Below, in pieces: positions 39,101 to 52,586 of a stretch of DNA of 64,000 bases. The stretch spans positions 10,831,001 through 10,895,000 of the forward strand of contig CM032128.1 of NCBI GenBank assembly GCA_018894105.1, written 5' to 3'. Within the stretch, counting starts at the first letter, position 1. Each line of letters starts with the position of its first letter. A model generated the notes under the pieces. It searched no databases. It worked only from the letters and a program-made list of their open reading frames with translations, and was not told the origin of the DNA. Source of the DNA: Jacaranda mimosifolia (Eukaryota; Streptophyta; Magnoliopsida; Lamiales; Bignoniaceae). The translations under genes were made by a program, and so were the position numbers.

Positions 39101-40118
39101 TTGGTGCTGCTTTTAATCTTGTGCTCATGCTTATAATAGTGAGTGATGCTTTAACACCTAATAGGATGTGAGGTTACAAATAATCTTTCTTTTAAGTAAT
39201 TGTGGAAATCAATATCTACCTGTAAGAAGATCAATCATAGACCACACCAGCTCCAAAAGCAAGACGTGAGTTCAAGATATCGCCTGATTTTCAATTCATA
39301 TGCAATAGTAATTGTAACCTGCATTTTGAACTAAATCTTCATGTCCTGATAATTAGGATCTAATTGAACTTTGAGATCTGGGGTTTGATCTGGGGCTGCC
39401 CTGGGACTGAGCAGCAATTTCGGAAGTGCCACATTGAGAGCTATTTTGTTCTAGTGATTAAATTTTGATTGATAAATGGACACCTTTGTGGAGTATCAGT
39501 GGGAGATATTGTTATCATGGAGGTGTGTGGTAGCAAGAGCAGTTTGCATTTTAATGCACAACTAATAAGATGCCACAGAAGCACAAGGTGGTCAGAGGTA
39601 AATGGAATAGGTTCAGTTGGTGTCTTAAATTCATTTAGTGTCGTTGGAACAGGTTCAAAATCAAGGTGTGGGGAAGTGCAGAGACATGCTAATTGGTGAC
39701 CTTTAACACAAATTTTCTCCTCTCTCAGCAATGTAAAAGTGCTATTTCAATTGCAAGATCTGTGGATTATGATATATTTTACAATATCAAATACATGTGT
39801 GCGCACACACACACAGAGACATTGATAATGAGAAGTGGCATCAACTCTTTAGTGTTTGAGGCAATTACATTCTTTTCGCATGTTGAAAATTAAGAAATTG
39901 AGCATCTGGTTCTCTTCCTAATATCATACACTTCTATTTTACAGGTTGGGAGATACCCTAGGCATCTTATAAGTCTCTTTTTCCGGTTGCTGTATCCATG
40001 GTACTGGCCCTCATCTTGTTGGAACTTTGTAGTTTCTTGTATACAAACTGTGTTATATTCTCTGTTGAGATTGATTTTTTCTAGTTGGGAAAACCTGAGA
40101 AAACCAAGACAATCGTGA
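30169..40118 (+). CDS. Conserved plant protein of unknown function, one internal exon not found
   Basis: Eight exons are supported: 30169-30246, 30363-30447, 33341-33534, 33786-33868, 37376-37476, 37632-37695, 37831-37964 and 39945-40118 (TGA 40116-40118). Start MPPAPTARGSAYLNALAVE is followed by EEDAISAADDGYGGP, VPENG-like MPENGKSILDLIVQLWSQS, VQLDNPEVLLRYSFALVQG, then DKLESFLKQFPDFPNAFLIG, TSPGGPMYPTRAVRHAAWDA and RYPRHLISLFFRLLYPWYWP. These are strongly conserved in a single-copy-like plant protein that I recognise but cannot name. The C terminus has a hydrophobic helix (WNFVVSCIQTVLYSLLRLIF). Exon 4 ends in phase 2 and the exon at 37376 begins in phase 1; direct joining gives TGG TGA. About 40 residues are probably missing between them. 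Either an exon escaped me or it is lost. Confidence 0.8.
34697..34750. repeat. Poly-T then poly-G homopolymer runs
   Basis: T17 (34697-34713) and, after a short spacer, a G run from 34729 to 34750 with one A. Intronic. Confidence 0.9.
35640..36400 (+). repeat. Degenerate direct duplication, offset about 480 bp, within an intron
   Basis: The block from 35640 ('gattatcaggagtgggaggc'-like, then 'gttagaacaatggtacatat') recurs from about 36120 ('acgagcggggaggcttgtgg', then 'gttagaacaatgctgcatat'). Later shared words include 'gcatgctcagcc' against 'gtctgctcagca'. It lies in the intron where an exon appears to be missing. Confidence 0.6.
36715..36777. repeat. (CT)n followed by poly-C and poly-A
   Basis: A CT dinucleotide run is followed by C16 at 36762-36777 and an A-rich stretch. 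Intronic. Confidence 0.9.
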
Positions 40119-43100
40119 ATTTAGATTTATATGTTGGCTTTGGTAAGGTTTATTAGGAAGTTTGTGTGGAAGGATTGTTAACCTCATCTTATTCGGTTTG
40201 TTGGGTGGTTGTATTCTGTACCATATGTTCCTGGAATAATAAAATTAAAAATTTGTCATTTGGACATTTGATTTCAGATTGTGATGCAAGTGTAGACCCA
40301 GTAAGTGCTTCAGGACATTGTGTTAGTGCATATTGTCTAGCTGTCATTAGGTCTGAGGTGAAGTTTGAAAAACAAGATTGGTTCTTATACAATATACATC
40401 ATGTGTACGCATCAAGAAACTGTAACTAAGTTGAGCGAATTGTTATGGTGATATACATCCCATGGTAATTTGGGAAGTAAAATGACCAAATTGGAGAAAA
40501 CCAAGGATGGATTCCAACAAGGTGGGTGGAATATTACAGTGGAAAGTGGATGTATTCTGGGAAATAAATACACACAATATTTGAGGGTGGTGATGATGGG
40601 GACATGATAGCCAGAGTTATATGATTAGTATTTTATTTTTTCACTACCGACTTTCACTCGCCTGGTCATCAATCCCTCGAAGACCATTGGAGGTTATCAT
40701 CACTGAACTATCTGTTTGCAGGATCATGTAGATGGATTTATTGCACAAATTGTATGCTTCTTTATGGGCCAAGCAAATCGAGTTCCATTTGTCCTTTGCA
40801 CAATTAGATTTTCTTTCTGGAAGGTTTATTGGAGCGGAAAGCACTAACATTTGCCGGCAGAGGAAAATCGTGGCTAACCAATGTGATGAATTAATTTCCG
40901 AGGCTAATTTTATTTTATTTATTAATTTATTTATTTTGTTGAGAGAGAATTTCCTTTGTTATAACATATATAAATTATGTACCCCAAAAATATCCAAAGA
41001 TAAGGCCACCGTGTTTTCTTAGATAAACGATTAATCCAGTTATGAGTTATCAAATGTTAAACAATTTTTATGCGTGTTTTCAGAATTAACTGAATTAAGG
41101 CCACCACGGCTGGCGTTGGCTGTTCGTGCAGAATACAAAATTGAGTTTTAACCTTTGATTCAAGTAGACCAAAGGTAGGTTCGTGTCATTTGACATTTTT
41201 TATGCTTAAATTTAGCAAGATTTCTGCTAAGTGACTAATTTCACTAAAAACTAGATTTTATGAAATTTTCTATGTCAAACTCTTAAAAAAATCGAAAAGT
41301 AGTCTCAGGTTCTTTATATAGGATACCAGGCAATTCAAAAATCACCATGAAACCACAAATAATTTTAAGAACTCCAATTGTGGTAAAAAAAACTCCTAGC
41401 AGTATCTCAGGATGAGTTGGGACATAATTTTTCATTTCAGTTTGCCAAACTTGCTTCTGAACCTTGCTTTCATGTGTAAGGTTCAACATGGGGTTAGGTG
41501 CAGTGCGTCAATCTCGTATGGGCCTCCATGCACTAATTAAGAGGAATCTCTCACTAGTCACTACTGATTTGAGTGTCATCAAACAGTGGAAACTACATTT
41601 CACTTATGCCTCAAGCAAGTAGTAATAAAGAATACTACACACCACATTCTGTATAACTATTATCTCCAAACCAGATAGCAAGTCAGTTGCTTCAAATAGA
41701 GTGCAGCATGCGACCAAGCTGAGTTCCTGAGGGAGTGGTCAGGAGGTAGTTATATCATATCAAGAGTCAAGATTTGCTTTCTTCTTTGGGCTGAAATTGA
41801 ATGCAAATTAGTTAGTAATGTCAATCTTCCACAAAAGATGCAAAGATTTTGGTTTTCATGCTGCTTCAGTTGGTCTTAAGAAAGGATTATATTACACAGG
41901 TAGTGTGTTGTGCACACCAGAACGCTATGCCGCTATGGCAACCGTCGCATGGGCCCCAGCCAGATGAGTCCACCAAGACAGGAGCAATAAATTTCACTAA
42001 CAAAATTTAAATGGAACCTTAACCCGTGAAAGCGCCAGCGCCAGAATAATAATCAACTAAAATCCGTTCCATGTTTGTACAAGCTATTAACCATCCCTAG
42101 TTACAATACGGCAGCAAATCAAACCATTTGCAAGAAATCCGATCTAATTCTAGTTAAAACTGGAACATATTTAATAAGGCAGGTCCTGCAATCTACCATG
42201 ATATATTCTTTTGAGATAACCTCCTACAATATAGTTGCTGGGCTCTGTGCTGCCTTGTAATGATTGAAATGAAGAAAGGAAAAAAAGTGAATAGATGTGG
42301 GCAGAAACCTTAAGGTTGCAGCCATAAAGCACTCTTTTGGGACTGACCACAAGCCACAGCCATGGCCATTGTCACCTCCCGTATATTAAATCTTCTCCCC
42401 AGTTTTGCATAAGAGTTGGGGGTTAAGGAACTGGAATCAATACTGCATTTCACAAAAGACATGAGGAATGAACTGCAGTTACCAAAGTCCTTAATAGTGG
42501 TCCAGATTATTACTGCATGAGAGCTCTTCCAGCCAGCAGCATCCGCGAAGAGCAGATCCAATGATCCAGGTGAAATGTGACTACGGAAAATGACACTTGA
42601 CTGTATACCTGATTATCTCATCTTCAAGATTACATTATAAACACATTTATACGTCCACAAGGAATTGGCCTAAATAATAGGAAGGCCTCAAACAGCAATG
42701 GACCTTTAAAAAAGTTTACACGCGGAGACAAAACTGTTTTACTGCACAACAGACAAACAACTAAAAACCACCTTCAGAAATAACCTAATTTGAAAAGGCA
42801 GGGTAGAAAAACATAAAAAGACGCATATAAAGAAAAGAGGAAAGATTACCTCAAGATTGATGCCCCACAATTCATGATGTGGAACCCATTCAATTTCAAG
42901 GGCAAACTGTATGACTTCGAGTTTCATTCTCCTCCACACCACCTGGTGTGTGATTTTGAGTTTCATTCAGTTGGGCTGAAGAATAGGATGCATAAATCCA
43001 CCCTATAATTTTTTTTCAAGAAAAAACACAAAAGTAGATTACACGTATCTGTTTATCAACCCATGCTGTAAATCCAAATGAAAGATATAGTTCGACTAAT

Positions 43101-43235
43101 AAAGCTAGTTCCCTGAACCAAAGTTCTACTGCTTCCACTAAAGAGCTATCTGTCTTCTTTGAATGAGCTGTGGAACTTGTGTTATCTGAAGACACACAAG
43201 GTGCAAAATGTAACCAGTAAATATGCTAGGCTCAA
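40119..43235. other. Between two genes: 3' flanks, no gene recognised
   Basis: The open frames at 40166-40429, 40732-41022 and (minus) 42310-42561 and 42739-42966 show no family features. The minus-strand pieces at 42310-42970 have a possible donor (GAG then GTAATC near 42850) and could be 3' transcribed sequence of the ALY locus. Nothing firm can be assigned. Confidence 0.45.
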
Positions 43236-45599
43236 TCAATTTGTCTGCATCGTGTTTGCATGATACTTCTCTAAATCAGCATCTAGATCCTCAGCAGATA
43301 TCTTCTCACCATGGCCCATTCCCCTTCCATGGCTCCTTCCAAATCCACGATCTCGTCCACTACCACGTGACCTTCCATAATTATCCCTTCCTTGTCCACT
43401 GTTCCACAAATTTCTAAAAATATTAAATCAGCCAAATGTATGCTGGGAGATGGAACAAATCTTCCATTTTAAAAAAGGTGGTTGTTTAGTTCATGCACAA
43501 ATCTAAACAAGTTAATACGGTATTCTCATCCATCTATGAATATTTCATTTGTTTGCTGGTTAAAGAATTAAAAGGTCTCCAGACTTTGATAGCAGTTGCA
43601 AGTATTTTCAACATAAATATTTGAACAAACTCAGCTACATTTTCCAGAACTGCTGCCAGCATTTAACAGATAATAACATACATCTCAGAAGCCTCATAAA
43701 TCCACAAAATATTGAGATGAAGCTTCTTATATATTTCTAAAAGGAAATTTGAAGGTGTACATATATTGCAACATCCTCTCTCATGCATTTAAGCAAGAAC
43801 AGGAATAGTAGTTACTCCAATTGGTCAAATATACGAGTGATTTAGTTGTGAGGGAAGTTATTTCAATTCTCTTATACTTGTCACTAGACATTCTAACTGT
43901 ATTACTCACAGTAGGAGTAGCAATTTACATAAAAAGGGATAAGGATTAGTCTAATCCATCTTGAATCCTGAGTTTCTGCAACCGGAGAAAGACAAGAAGG
44001 CTCTTTGATGAGAGGGTCAGTCATCCAACTTTATGTTCATAAAATGATCCAATTTCCACTTGTCAAAAGAATTGAGCAAACACCTAAATGAAGATGAAGA
44101 ACTGAAACCTTAACAATAGGCCGGACTTTCAAAGGATAAGGAACAGGGAGGAGCCAATGAGGAGCAGGATTTAACTGGAAAGGGTCTATTTCTATAGAAC
44201 ATAGTAATGGGGCACTTGGGGCAAGACAGATGGGGATTGGTAAGAAAGTTCACGTAGCAGCATGCCTTTCTCCAAGTAATGAAAGACAACTGTAACCACA
44301 AACAGATGGTCAAAGGAAGGGTGGGAATCTTGGCATGCACGAGCAGCTAACCGCTAGCACTGAAACTGTCCTTACATTGAATGGTTTGATTTGTGATTTT
44401 TTAACCAGGATGGTTGAATATCAAAAGCTTATTAGACCAAATTCTATTTTTTCAGAAAAGGGTCTTCCTTTTGCCTCCAGAAGAATAGATGTCTAATGAG
44501 ATTCCCTAGAAAAAATTGGGAACCCTATATTTGGTTTAATCTTTCTGTTTCAGCACAAGCAGAACTGGGAGCGCCCCTTCTTTCAAAGTGTCTCCCACAT
44601 AGCTTCCAGTTTGAGTTTCTTCTTATTACTTGATGCAATTCTGATCCAGTTATTGAGACTATGGAGAAAACCAAATTGTTGTCTCCTTGTTCTTAGGTCC
44701 TTTTATCTTTATTTTAAATCATTGGGTTAAGACATTACTCCAGGATTTCTTAATCCCTTCAAAATGGCAGCAATATACCCTTTTTGGATTTCTGCTTTAG
44801 AAACATATGTATAAACACACCATATTTCATTTATCCCCTTCGTGCTTTATTATAACTAGTTACTTCAGTTTTCTACTAGTATAACTTAAGCTCTATTTAT
44901 TGGTCTCAACAAGATTAAAAAACAAGTATTTTTACAGCCTCCACTGCATTGTATTGCAACATCCACCTCTTTGGAGGCCCCAATAAATTAGAGTCAATCC
45001 CAGGATAATGTACCAAATGGACTATATGGCAAGACAAATTTCAAAATAATAATAATCAATATTTTTTATGCCTGAAATCTTTTCAGATATAGGCAACAGG
45101 TAAATTACAAATCAATATCCTCTAATCAAAAGAGGTTAGTTTTGAAAATTAATGCAACTTTTTCTGATAGAGGGATATGTAACTTGAACAAAAACACATC
45201 ACATTGGTTGCTGGCATTCATGTTCAAATGGCTCTAGAACTTCCAGTCCCCAGCAAGCTTGATGAGATCCATTTTTGGCCCAATCAAATAAAGGGAAAGG
45301 AGTAATCCTCGTCCTATCTTTATAAGAACTGAAAGAATAATGCAAACCTGCAGAATTTAGGGAGTGCTGTTTGGCAGTTCCTAATTAACCATGTTTATCA
45401 TTTGTAGTGGATGCCATGTCCATGACTAATTTTAGCTTCTTCAATTATTAATGCAGGTTTCATACTGTATTTCTAATGAACATAGTTACACATTCAATTC
45501 TGCCCAATTCAAGTTTATTATAACTAAACAACTCTTACAGAAAATAACAATGTCTAAAGTTACTTTATTTAAAAAAAAATCAAAAAGCTACCAGATTTG

Positions 45600-45960
45600 A
45601 ATTTAACACATCTCAATTCTCATGTGCATATGTGCCTCACAGGCCAATTCCTTTACTCTTGCAGAAAAATGAGTTCAGCCGATGCAGTGCATTTGGTTCG
45701 TCCAAACTTATGTTGGACTTCTCCATCTTGAGTCTTACAGAAAACCTGTTTCGCATTTCTACCATAACCATGGAAAGCTCCCAGGGTTCAATGTAACACT
45801 TCCAAATTTTCATGTACATAACTTCGTCACAAACCAATTCTTTTACTATTGTAGTTGAACTCCTTTTTTTTGCAGATGTAGCCCTTTCATTCCTTCAAAT
45901 TTATGGTCAGCGTTCTCCACCTCGAGTCTTACAGATAACCTGTTCGCATTTCTGCCCACA
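45600..45960. repeat. Degenerate tandem duplication, unit about 190 bp
   Basis: 'cctcacaggccaattccttt' with a following 'cgagtcttacagaaaacctg'-like word near 45730 recurs as 'cgtcacaaaccaattctttt' and 'cgagtcttacagataacctg' near 45820-45940. It lies in an intron of the ALY pseudogene. Confidence 0.65.
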
Positions 45961-47500
45961 AAACTCACTAGCTTCAACATCCAAACCCCTCAACAGTGCT
46001 ACATTTGGTGCCAAGGCTCTCACCTATTCAAGCTGCCCATCCTTGTCTAAGGCTTCCGCCTTGGCAAGCGCTTATATTTTTCCTCAACAATATAAGATAG
46101 CATGCATACCATGCATTACCTTCTACATTCGGTCCATTCTGTGCATCTCTTATGTCAAGGGAGCATTCTTGCTCCATATTGATATTGAGGGTCAATAGCA
46201 CAGACACAACACGACAATTATACTTGTTACTTGCTTCAAGCACCCTATGCTGGCTTGCCAGGATGCCCCTTACTTTGTTCCTCGATCAAAGGCCACACAT
46301 TAGTCTAAGGTTCATAAAGCACCATTACATCATAAGTCGCCCTTGAAGTGTTGGCTCACATTCCCACACATAGCATCTTGCCTTAACTTGTGCACTACGT
46401 GGCATCATGCTACAAGTGCGTGTCTTGAGCCAATAGGCCCCATCGCAAAGCTAGAACCCACAGTTGACGCACACAAATCAGCTCACTATGCTTTTCGGCC
46501 GTTTGCATTGACCAATCACTTGGCAAAGCCAATAGGCGCTGCCCTATAATTAGCATTGCCCGTGAAAATAGAGGATGTATACTCTAATCTTTCAGCCTAA
46601 CAAACGGCACAACTCAGCCCTCCAACCACCACCCAACCAATGCAACCCGCAAATTTCTCAATCCCAATGGATCTACTCACTTCTTTGAGACACCGTACAC
46701 ATCCTTGAAGACTAATATCCTTTCAAAGGTATTGCTGACTTAGTGCCCCAACAACAATGAGGTTGGCTAATGCTCACCAAGCATACCTCCCATACAATAG
46801 ACTTGGCACCAAAAACCAACTGATAGACAAAACGTTGAAATACTGCAAAGGTGCACTGCTCATGGCCTCTTTACTTGAACTCCAAATGATGCACCTGCTT
46901 CCATGGCATGGCCAACAACCTTCATAAGAAGCCATATGAATTTAAAACTTACTTGACTATCCATCAGTGAGATATTGCCTTCTACAAATAATATCATTGG
47001 ACATCACATCTGCAAACAAAACTGTCATTTTCTACTCCAACAAACTCTTGTGGACATACTCCTTTGGTCATAACAGTGTTTCATTCCCCCAATAAGTCTC
47101 TTTGCTCCACACACAAAGTACCTGCTTGCACGAAGCCTATAGACTAGTATTCCCACTCATTCCCCAGTTAGAAAGGGACTTTAAACTTGGAGGATTTCCT
47201 CATATCTCAAGAACACCCACTTAAAATAATATTGCATTTTCCACCTTTTAAGTACCTCTTCATGCAAAATGAAGTTCACATTCATGTGTGCCCACAACTC
47301 CTTAATGCCAACAACTCATCACATGTTACAGATGCTAAAATTACACCAACAAACATCCAATAGTACTATGCTACGCATCAAGAACCAACGTTTTAGGAAC
47401 TATATTTAGGTGGGCTAGCAGCCCGCACTACCAATTAGAACACTTCATCTACGTAGTCTCCAATCAAATACAGATTACTTCATATTCAGATGATTTAAAG
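45960..47500. other. GC-richer insert in an ALY intron, unclassified
   Basis: Base composition differs from the surrounding intron and many short frames are open without family features. It may be an old retroelement body, but I cannot find LTRs, a protease, RT or integrase motif. Confidence 0.3.
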
Positions 47501-49165
47501 TGAGAGAACAGAAGTGGCCAAACTAAATTTTTAATGGTCAAATGCACGATGTGTGCAAAAACTTTAGTAGATATTCCCCACATCCCAAATTAAATAATCC
47601 TACTCCATTTTCAAGATATTCACTAATTACAATTTACAAGACTTCGTAAAATGAGAATTTTAACTCAAAGTAATGATGCTACTAAACATTCTTTTTACCA
47701 CAGTATTAAGGGTAAACTTGTAAAAAAACACAACATGGGAATTCAAACTTACACAAATGTGGTATGTAACTATGTATTACATTGATATGTAGATTAATAA
47801 AGATTATCGGACATGTGGCAGCAATTCAATTATCCAAGTGTAAAGCTAGAAACTCATCAGAGAAATTGGTTATAGGTCATCTTAGGCATCCATAAAGTTA
47901 GCACATGTGGGGAAAAAGGGGAAAAAGGCCTGTCCCCAAGCTAATCATGCTCAGAATTTATAAGTGGTGCACAGTTCAGATCTCTCCTCTCAAATTAACC
48001 ATCAATAAAACCTTAATCAAGCCAGAATGCACACCTGCACGGAGCTACATTTGAATCGCCAAAAGCACCAGCAGATGGAAGAACAGCAGCAGAAGATGAG
48101 ACATTTGTTCCAATGAGATCAGTTTTCATTGGTTTCCCATCAAGCTGAACATTGTTATACCTGTTGATAGCAGTCAATGCATCTTCTCAACGTGAGAAGA
48201 CTACTTCAGCAGTACCATAGAGAAATGCACTTTTCTAAACACAGCAAGAACGAACTTCACCAGAAAGCAACACTATGCCAACTTGGATCATACCTTTCAT
48301 CAGCCACTCCTATCATAGTGTATCATATATCGTTTTAGGCCACCAACCTCTGCATACAGTTCCTGCAGTTTAACAATGAACATTTCCCTTGTCAAAAGGG
48401 TTACTAAGATGTAAAGCAACTTTCTGAGGGTGGTGTAAAGAAATAAGACAGGAAAAAAACTAAGCAACAATGCATATATCCAGAACACCAAATTAATTTT
48501 CACCTCCAAAATGCTACAACAGGCAACTAAGTTGCCACATAAAAAGATTACCCTGATGTCAGACATATCTCCACTACAAATGAAAGCTGAAACTTCAAAA
48601 ATGCATAGGAATCCAATACTGATCAAGAAATCAATTCCATCAAAAAGAAAATAATTACCAAATTGAGGCTTGATGTAAATTTTCAAAGACTAAGAACCTC
48701 ATTTACATACGATGACTGTTAAGTAGAAGAGATCAGACATCATAGAGCATCTGTATTGCATGTTTACTTAGATGTGCATTTATACATAAACATTGTTTAA
48801 ATACATACATGTAAACCCTACATGCACGCACATGTATGTACAGAAAAAATACTTTTGTTTTAGAACTTAAGTTGAAATGAACCCTACAAGACTCTAATTT
48901 TGATGATGCTATCCTGATATTGTCAATTATTGTATTTGGTCAAACCTATAGAACTCTTATTGAATTACCAAAAGCAGAGAAGGAATGAGGAGTAATAAAA
49001 CTCACCATAACAGGAAGAACTAGTTTAGACCCATTAGTTTGTAAGAAAGTCAATACAGAACTAGAACTACCATACTCCAGTTAATTACTTGTTTATACCA
49101 ATTTGCTTTTCCAAAAAAAGGCTTTACTTGGAGAGATTCCTTTATATCTCCATTGTGTTCTGACT

Positions 49166-52100
49166 TGTAACACCCCTAAAATTGGGTAATTGAGAAAATA
49201 AGGATTTAGAAATTAAGAAATTGGTTGGTAGGATTTTAGGGCTCGAAAAATTAATAAAAATGACTTAATTGTATGAAGATTGGAAGTTTGGGGGCAAATT
49301 TGTAATTTGAAGAAACTTGATTATACAACATTTTAAAAGTTTTGTGGGTCAAACTGAAAATATTTTAAGTCAACAGGTCAATGTGAGGCACTAAGGAAGT
49401 TGGGGGCTGATTCGAAGAAGGTTGAAAGGTTGAAGGACCCAAATGACAAGTTGAGAAGAGTTTTGGGGTGAAATATATAATTCCAGAAAGTTTACTATAA
49501 ATAGCAACCCCCCCCCCCCCAAACTTCATCAAATTTCCACATGCAAGCCCCTCAGCCTCTCACCGGTGAACTCCCTCGGCCGATGGTGAAAACCCCTCAC
49601 ATTATACATCATTTTACTCCTTTCAGCACAAGAATCGCAATGGTACCAGTTTTTCGGAGAACCAACTGGCGAGTCGCCAGGAATTATGCCCCGAAATTGT
49701 AGTCACGACAGTGGTGATGGGTTCCTCCGTTCCAGCGACTTAAACTTGGATTGCAGTAGTGGTTTTTGATGGGCTTAGCTCAAGGGTGAAGGTGGTAGCT
49801 TCAATTTTCAGTTTCGACCACCGAAGGCGGCGGAATTGAAGAAAAATGCACGGCGGAGTTGGGTGGAGCTGCGGCGGTTTTTGGCCAATTACTTCCAGTT
49901 CCCGTGTCGAATTGGAAAATTGGTTGGGGCATTTTGATCAGTGCATCTAGATGAGTCGAATGGTGGTGTCGCGATTCAATTCCGACAACGGTGCATGGCA
50001 GTGCTCCAGCAGCTCTAAGGCAGTTCCTCCAGCTCGTCGCAGTGATCATGGCGATTCTCTTGGTTCATGATTTTGAGGTCCGGTTAAGCAAATTCTTAGG
50101 TAAAGATCGATATTGAGCTTAAAGTTCTTATACCATTTCATTTATAAATCTTGTATATTGCCAAGAAATGAGGAGTTGATGTAGGAATTGGATATATATG
50201 TGACATGCATGCATGGATTATGGTATAAATTAGTGGACCCGGACATGTTATTCTAAGTGCCAAAATTTGGATTTAATAATGGTACCAAACAATTAATCTA
50301 AATTAAGGATTATGTAATGTAAGACTAAGTGGTATTTGATTAGGATTAATTATATAGGGATTGGACAATTTTGTGTGGATTAGGGTGATGATATGATAAT
50401 AACTTTGTAATTAAGAACGAGATGTCATGCTATTTTGGAACCGATATAGAACATCGTGATAAATTATAGAATAGTTAATTTATTGGAGTACTTTATGTAG
50501 ATACTACTTATTGAACCTATATCATCATGTTGATCAATAAATTAGTAGTGTTAGAATACTTATAATGCAATTCTAGAATGTTATTAGAAATGAATAGGAG
50601 TTTTGACTATGGAAATACTCCTTTGACTAGGTGACGAAGAAGTGGGTCCTGTCAATCAGTAGATTGCAGGCTGTAGTTGTTTTGCTGAAACTACAAGAGG
50701 TGAGGGTCTGCCAATCTGGCACTTCATTTCACCTTTCGTTATTTGTGATAAACCCTTGTGAGGGTTATTGTTTCTGAACTGACTGTATTGTTATTAAAAT
50801 CCGTGATCTGTTAAGATCTCTTTGATATTCTGTTATCTGACTCGGACACCGCTGTGAGGGTCTGCCAATCTAGCACCTTTCTTGACTATCTGTTATTTGT
50901 GATAAGCCCTTGTGTGGGTTCTGTTTTGTACCGTACTCTGTTTGTTTGAAATCTGAATTTGTGTTTTGAAATTCGATTGTTATTCGTTATCTAATTTAAA
51001 CACCCCTGTGAGGGTTATCTTTGATACTGATTTTGTTCTCTGATTGTTCTAATGCCCAGAACTTACTTTACACTATCAGAATTCTGTCCCTTGTACCCTG
51101 CAGCCTTGCCGGCTGTCCCCACATAACTTGCTAGCTTCTGACAAGTCTGTTATTTGTTAAAAGGATCACGATCTATTGTTTTGTTATGTTACATGGTTTC
51201 CTTGTGTTATGAGACCTAAACGGCCTTGTCGGACAGTGTACATTATTGGTTCAATTAGGTATCTGTTATAATCATACTGAATGTTTAAAGGTGCAACTTA
51301 TATCTGTTGGCATTACATTACATTAACCCATGGGACGCCATGGGCCGGATATCACCCGGAGGGATGCCACAGGGGGGATTTAGGCCCGGGGCTAGGTCCG
51401 GAAAGACGGCCGGGCGGAACGGACCGACGGTGACAGATCTCCCGACTAGTATCCACCTACGATCCTGACTCAATAGGGAGCTGGAGGTAGCAAACTATGA
51501 GTGGCGGGATCTAGCATGCGATCGACCATGCCAATAAAAGAAAGTTATTACCTGCCGAGCTAAGTGCTCGAGCAATGGAGCGATAAGGAAATCTTGTTTA
51601 TACTGTACCGATGTCCGATACTAGCAACTATACATTGATCTAGGAGAAATAAGGATGGAATGACCAGCAATCTAATATATTTGATATCATGTGTACTTTG
51701 CACAATGTTGATTCACGTTGAACTTTTCATTGTTATCGAACTACCTTGTTTGTTGCTTATCATTTTCTTTTGAATTTGTCATTTTCTTTTCCCACACTAA
51801 GTCCTTAGGACTTACCCCCTTATTGTTATTTGTCTCCAGACAAGTCAAATTGAGAAGCAGAGACATGTTTTAGACGAGAGTAATTTTGTATTAGATTAGG
51901 TGCTACTGTTGTTCATATGTCACCTGATCAAGACAACTACTTGAAGAGTGTTATGAGAATGTTGTATGAAACTTAAGATACTGGATATGTACGTATTTTA
52001 TATTATGAAGTGATCTTTTGGGATAAATGAATTATTTTCCACTGAGTTGGATTCTGAGACTTAGGTTGTATATATTATGCTTTATGGAATGATCTTTTGG

Positions 52101-52225
52101 ATTAGTGTGATTGTTTTACCTTTGAAATGGTTAAATTACAGGTTTTCTAGTTATTATTTGAACTGTATTTAAGATTGAATGGGTAGTGCCTCAACTTGGG
52201 TGTTATCCCGAGAGGGGGTGCTACA
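49166..52225 (+). mobile_element. Solo LTR (3060 bp), plus orientation, 5-bp TSD TGACT
   Basis: Starts TGTAACACCCCTAAAATT and ends GGGGGTGCTACA. A perfect TSD, TGACT, lies at 49161-49165 and 52226-52230. Same family as the minus-strand LTR at 12090-15372, with matching blocks such as 'gagggtctgccaatct' (about 50704 and 50846) and the shared promoter region. It carries C13 at 49508-49520 where the sister copy has only six G on the plus strand. It sits in intron 2 of the ALY pseudogene, in antisense orientation to it. Confidence 0.93.
49496..49504 (+). promoter_or_regulatory. LTR promoter TATA box
   Basis: TATAAATAG about 330 bases from the LTR start, at the same distance as in the other copy. 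Confidence 0.65.
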
Positions 52226-52566
52226 TGACTGATCTCCATTCTGTAGCTAGGGCCTATTCATAATTCACATTTTATAAAGTGCTACAAGAATTCTCTATGT
52301 TGTCATCTTTTCCCATCCAATAAGTGCAACTGATGGAAGAATGATGTTAAATGCATTCCTTGAGATAAAGGCACCCCAGACCCCTTTAAAGTCAATAAAG
52401 ACATAAGGCATGGCCCTATTGATAGTTCGTCTGTCAACGGCTATGCGTGGCTTTCTGATAGTCTTATTAATCTTAAATTCCACAAAAATCAGTTGCAAGG
52501 TAGAGTTGTATAATACAAAAGGGACTAATAACTGATCTTGCTAATCTGTGTGGGCGTGGTAATGAA

Positions 52567-52586
52567 CTCTCTCTCTCTCTCTCTCT
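52567..52586. repeat. (CT)n microsatellite
   Basis: Ten CT units, followed after a few bases by an AT run. Confidence 0.9.

Noticed and set aside
40166..41022. 87- and 96-codon plus-strand frames after the conserved gene
   Set aside because: No conserved motif, no splice context; probably 3' flank.
45812..46549. Several 64-128 codon frames in an ALY intron
   Set aside because: GC-richer unclassified repeat; frames overlap on both strands and lack any recognisable domain.
48300..48686. 128-codon minus-strand frame taken as a gene
   Set aside because: Only the last part is an ALY exon; the rest is intron before a clear acceptor at 48364-48363.
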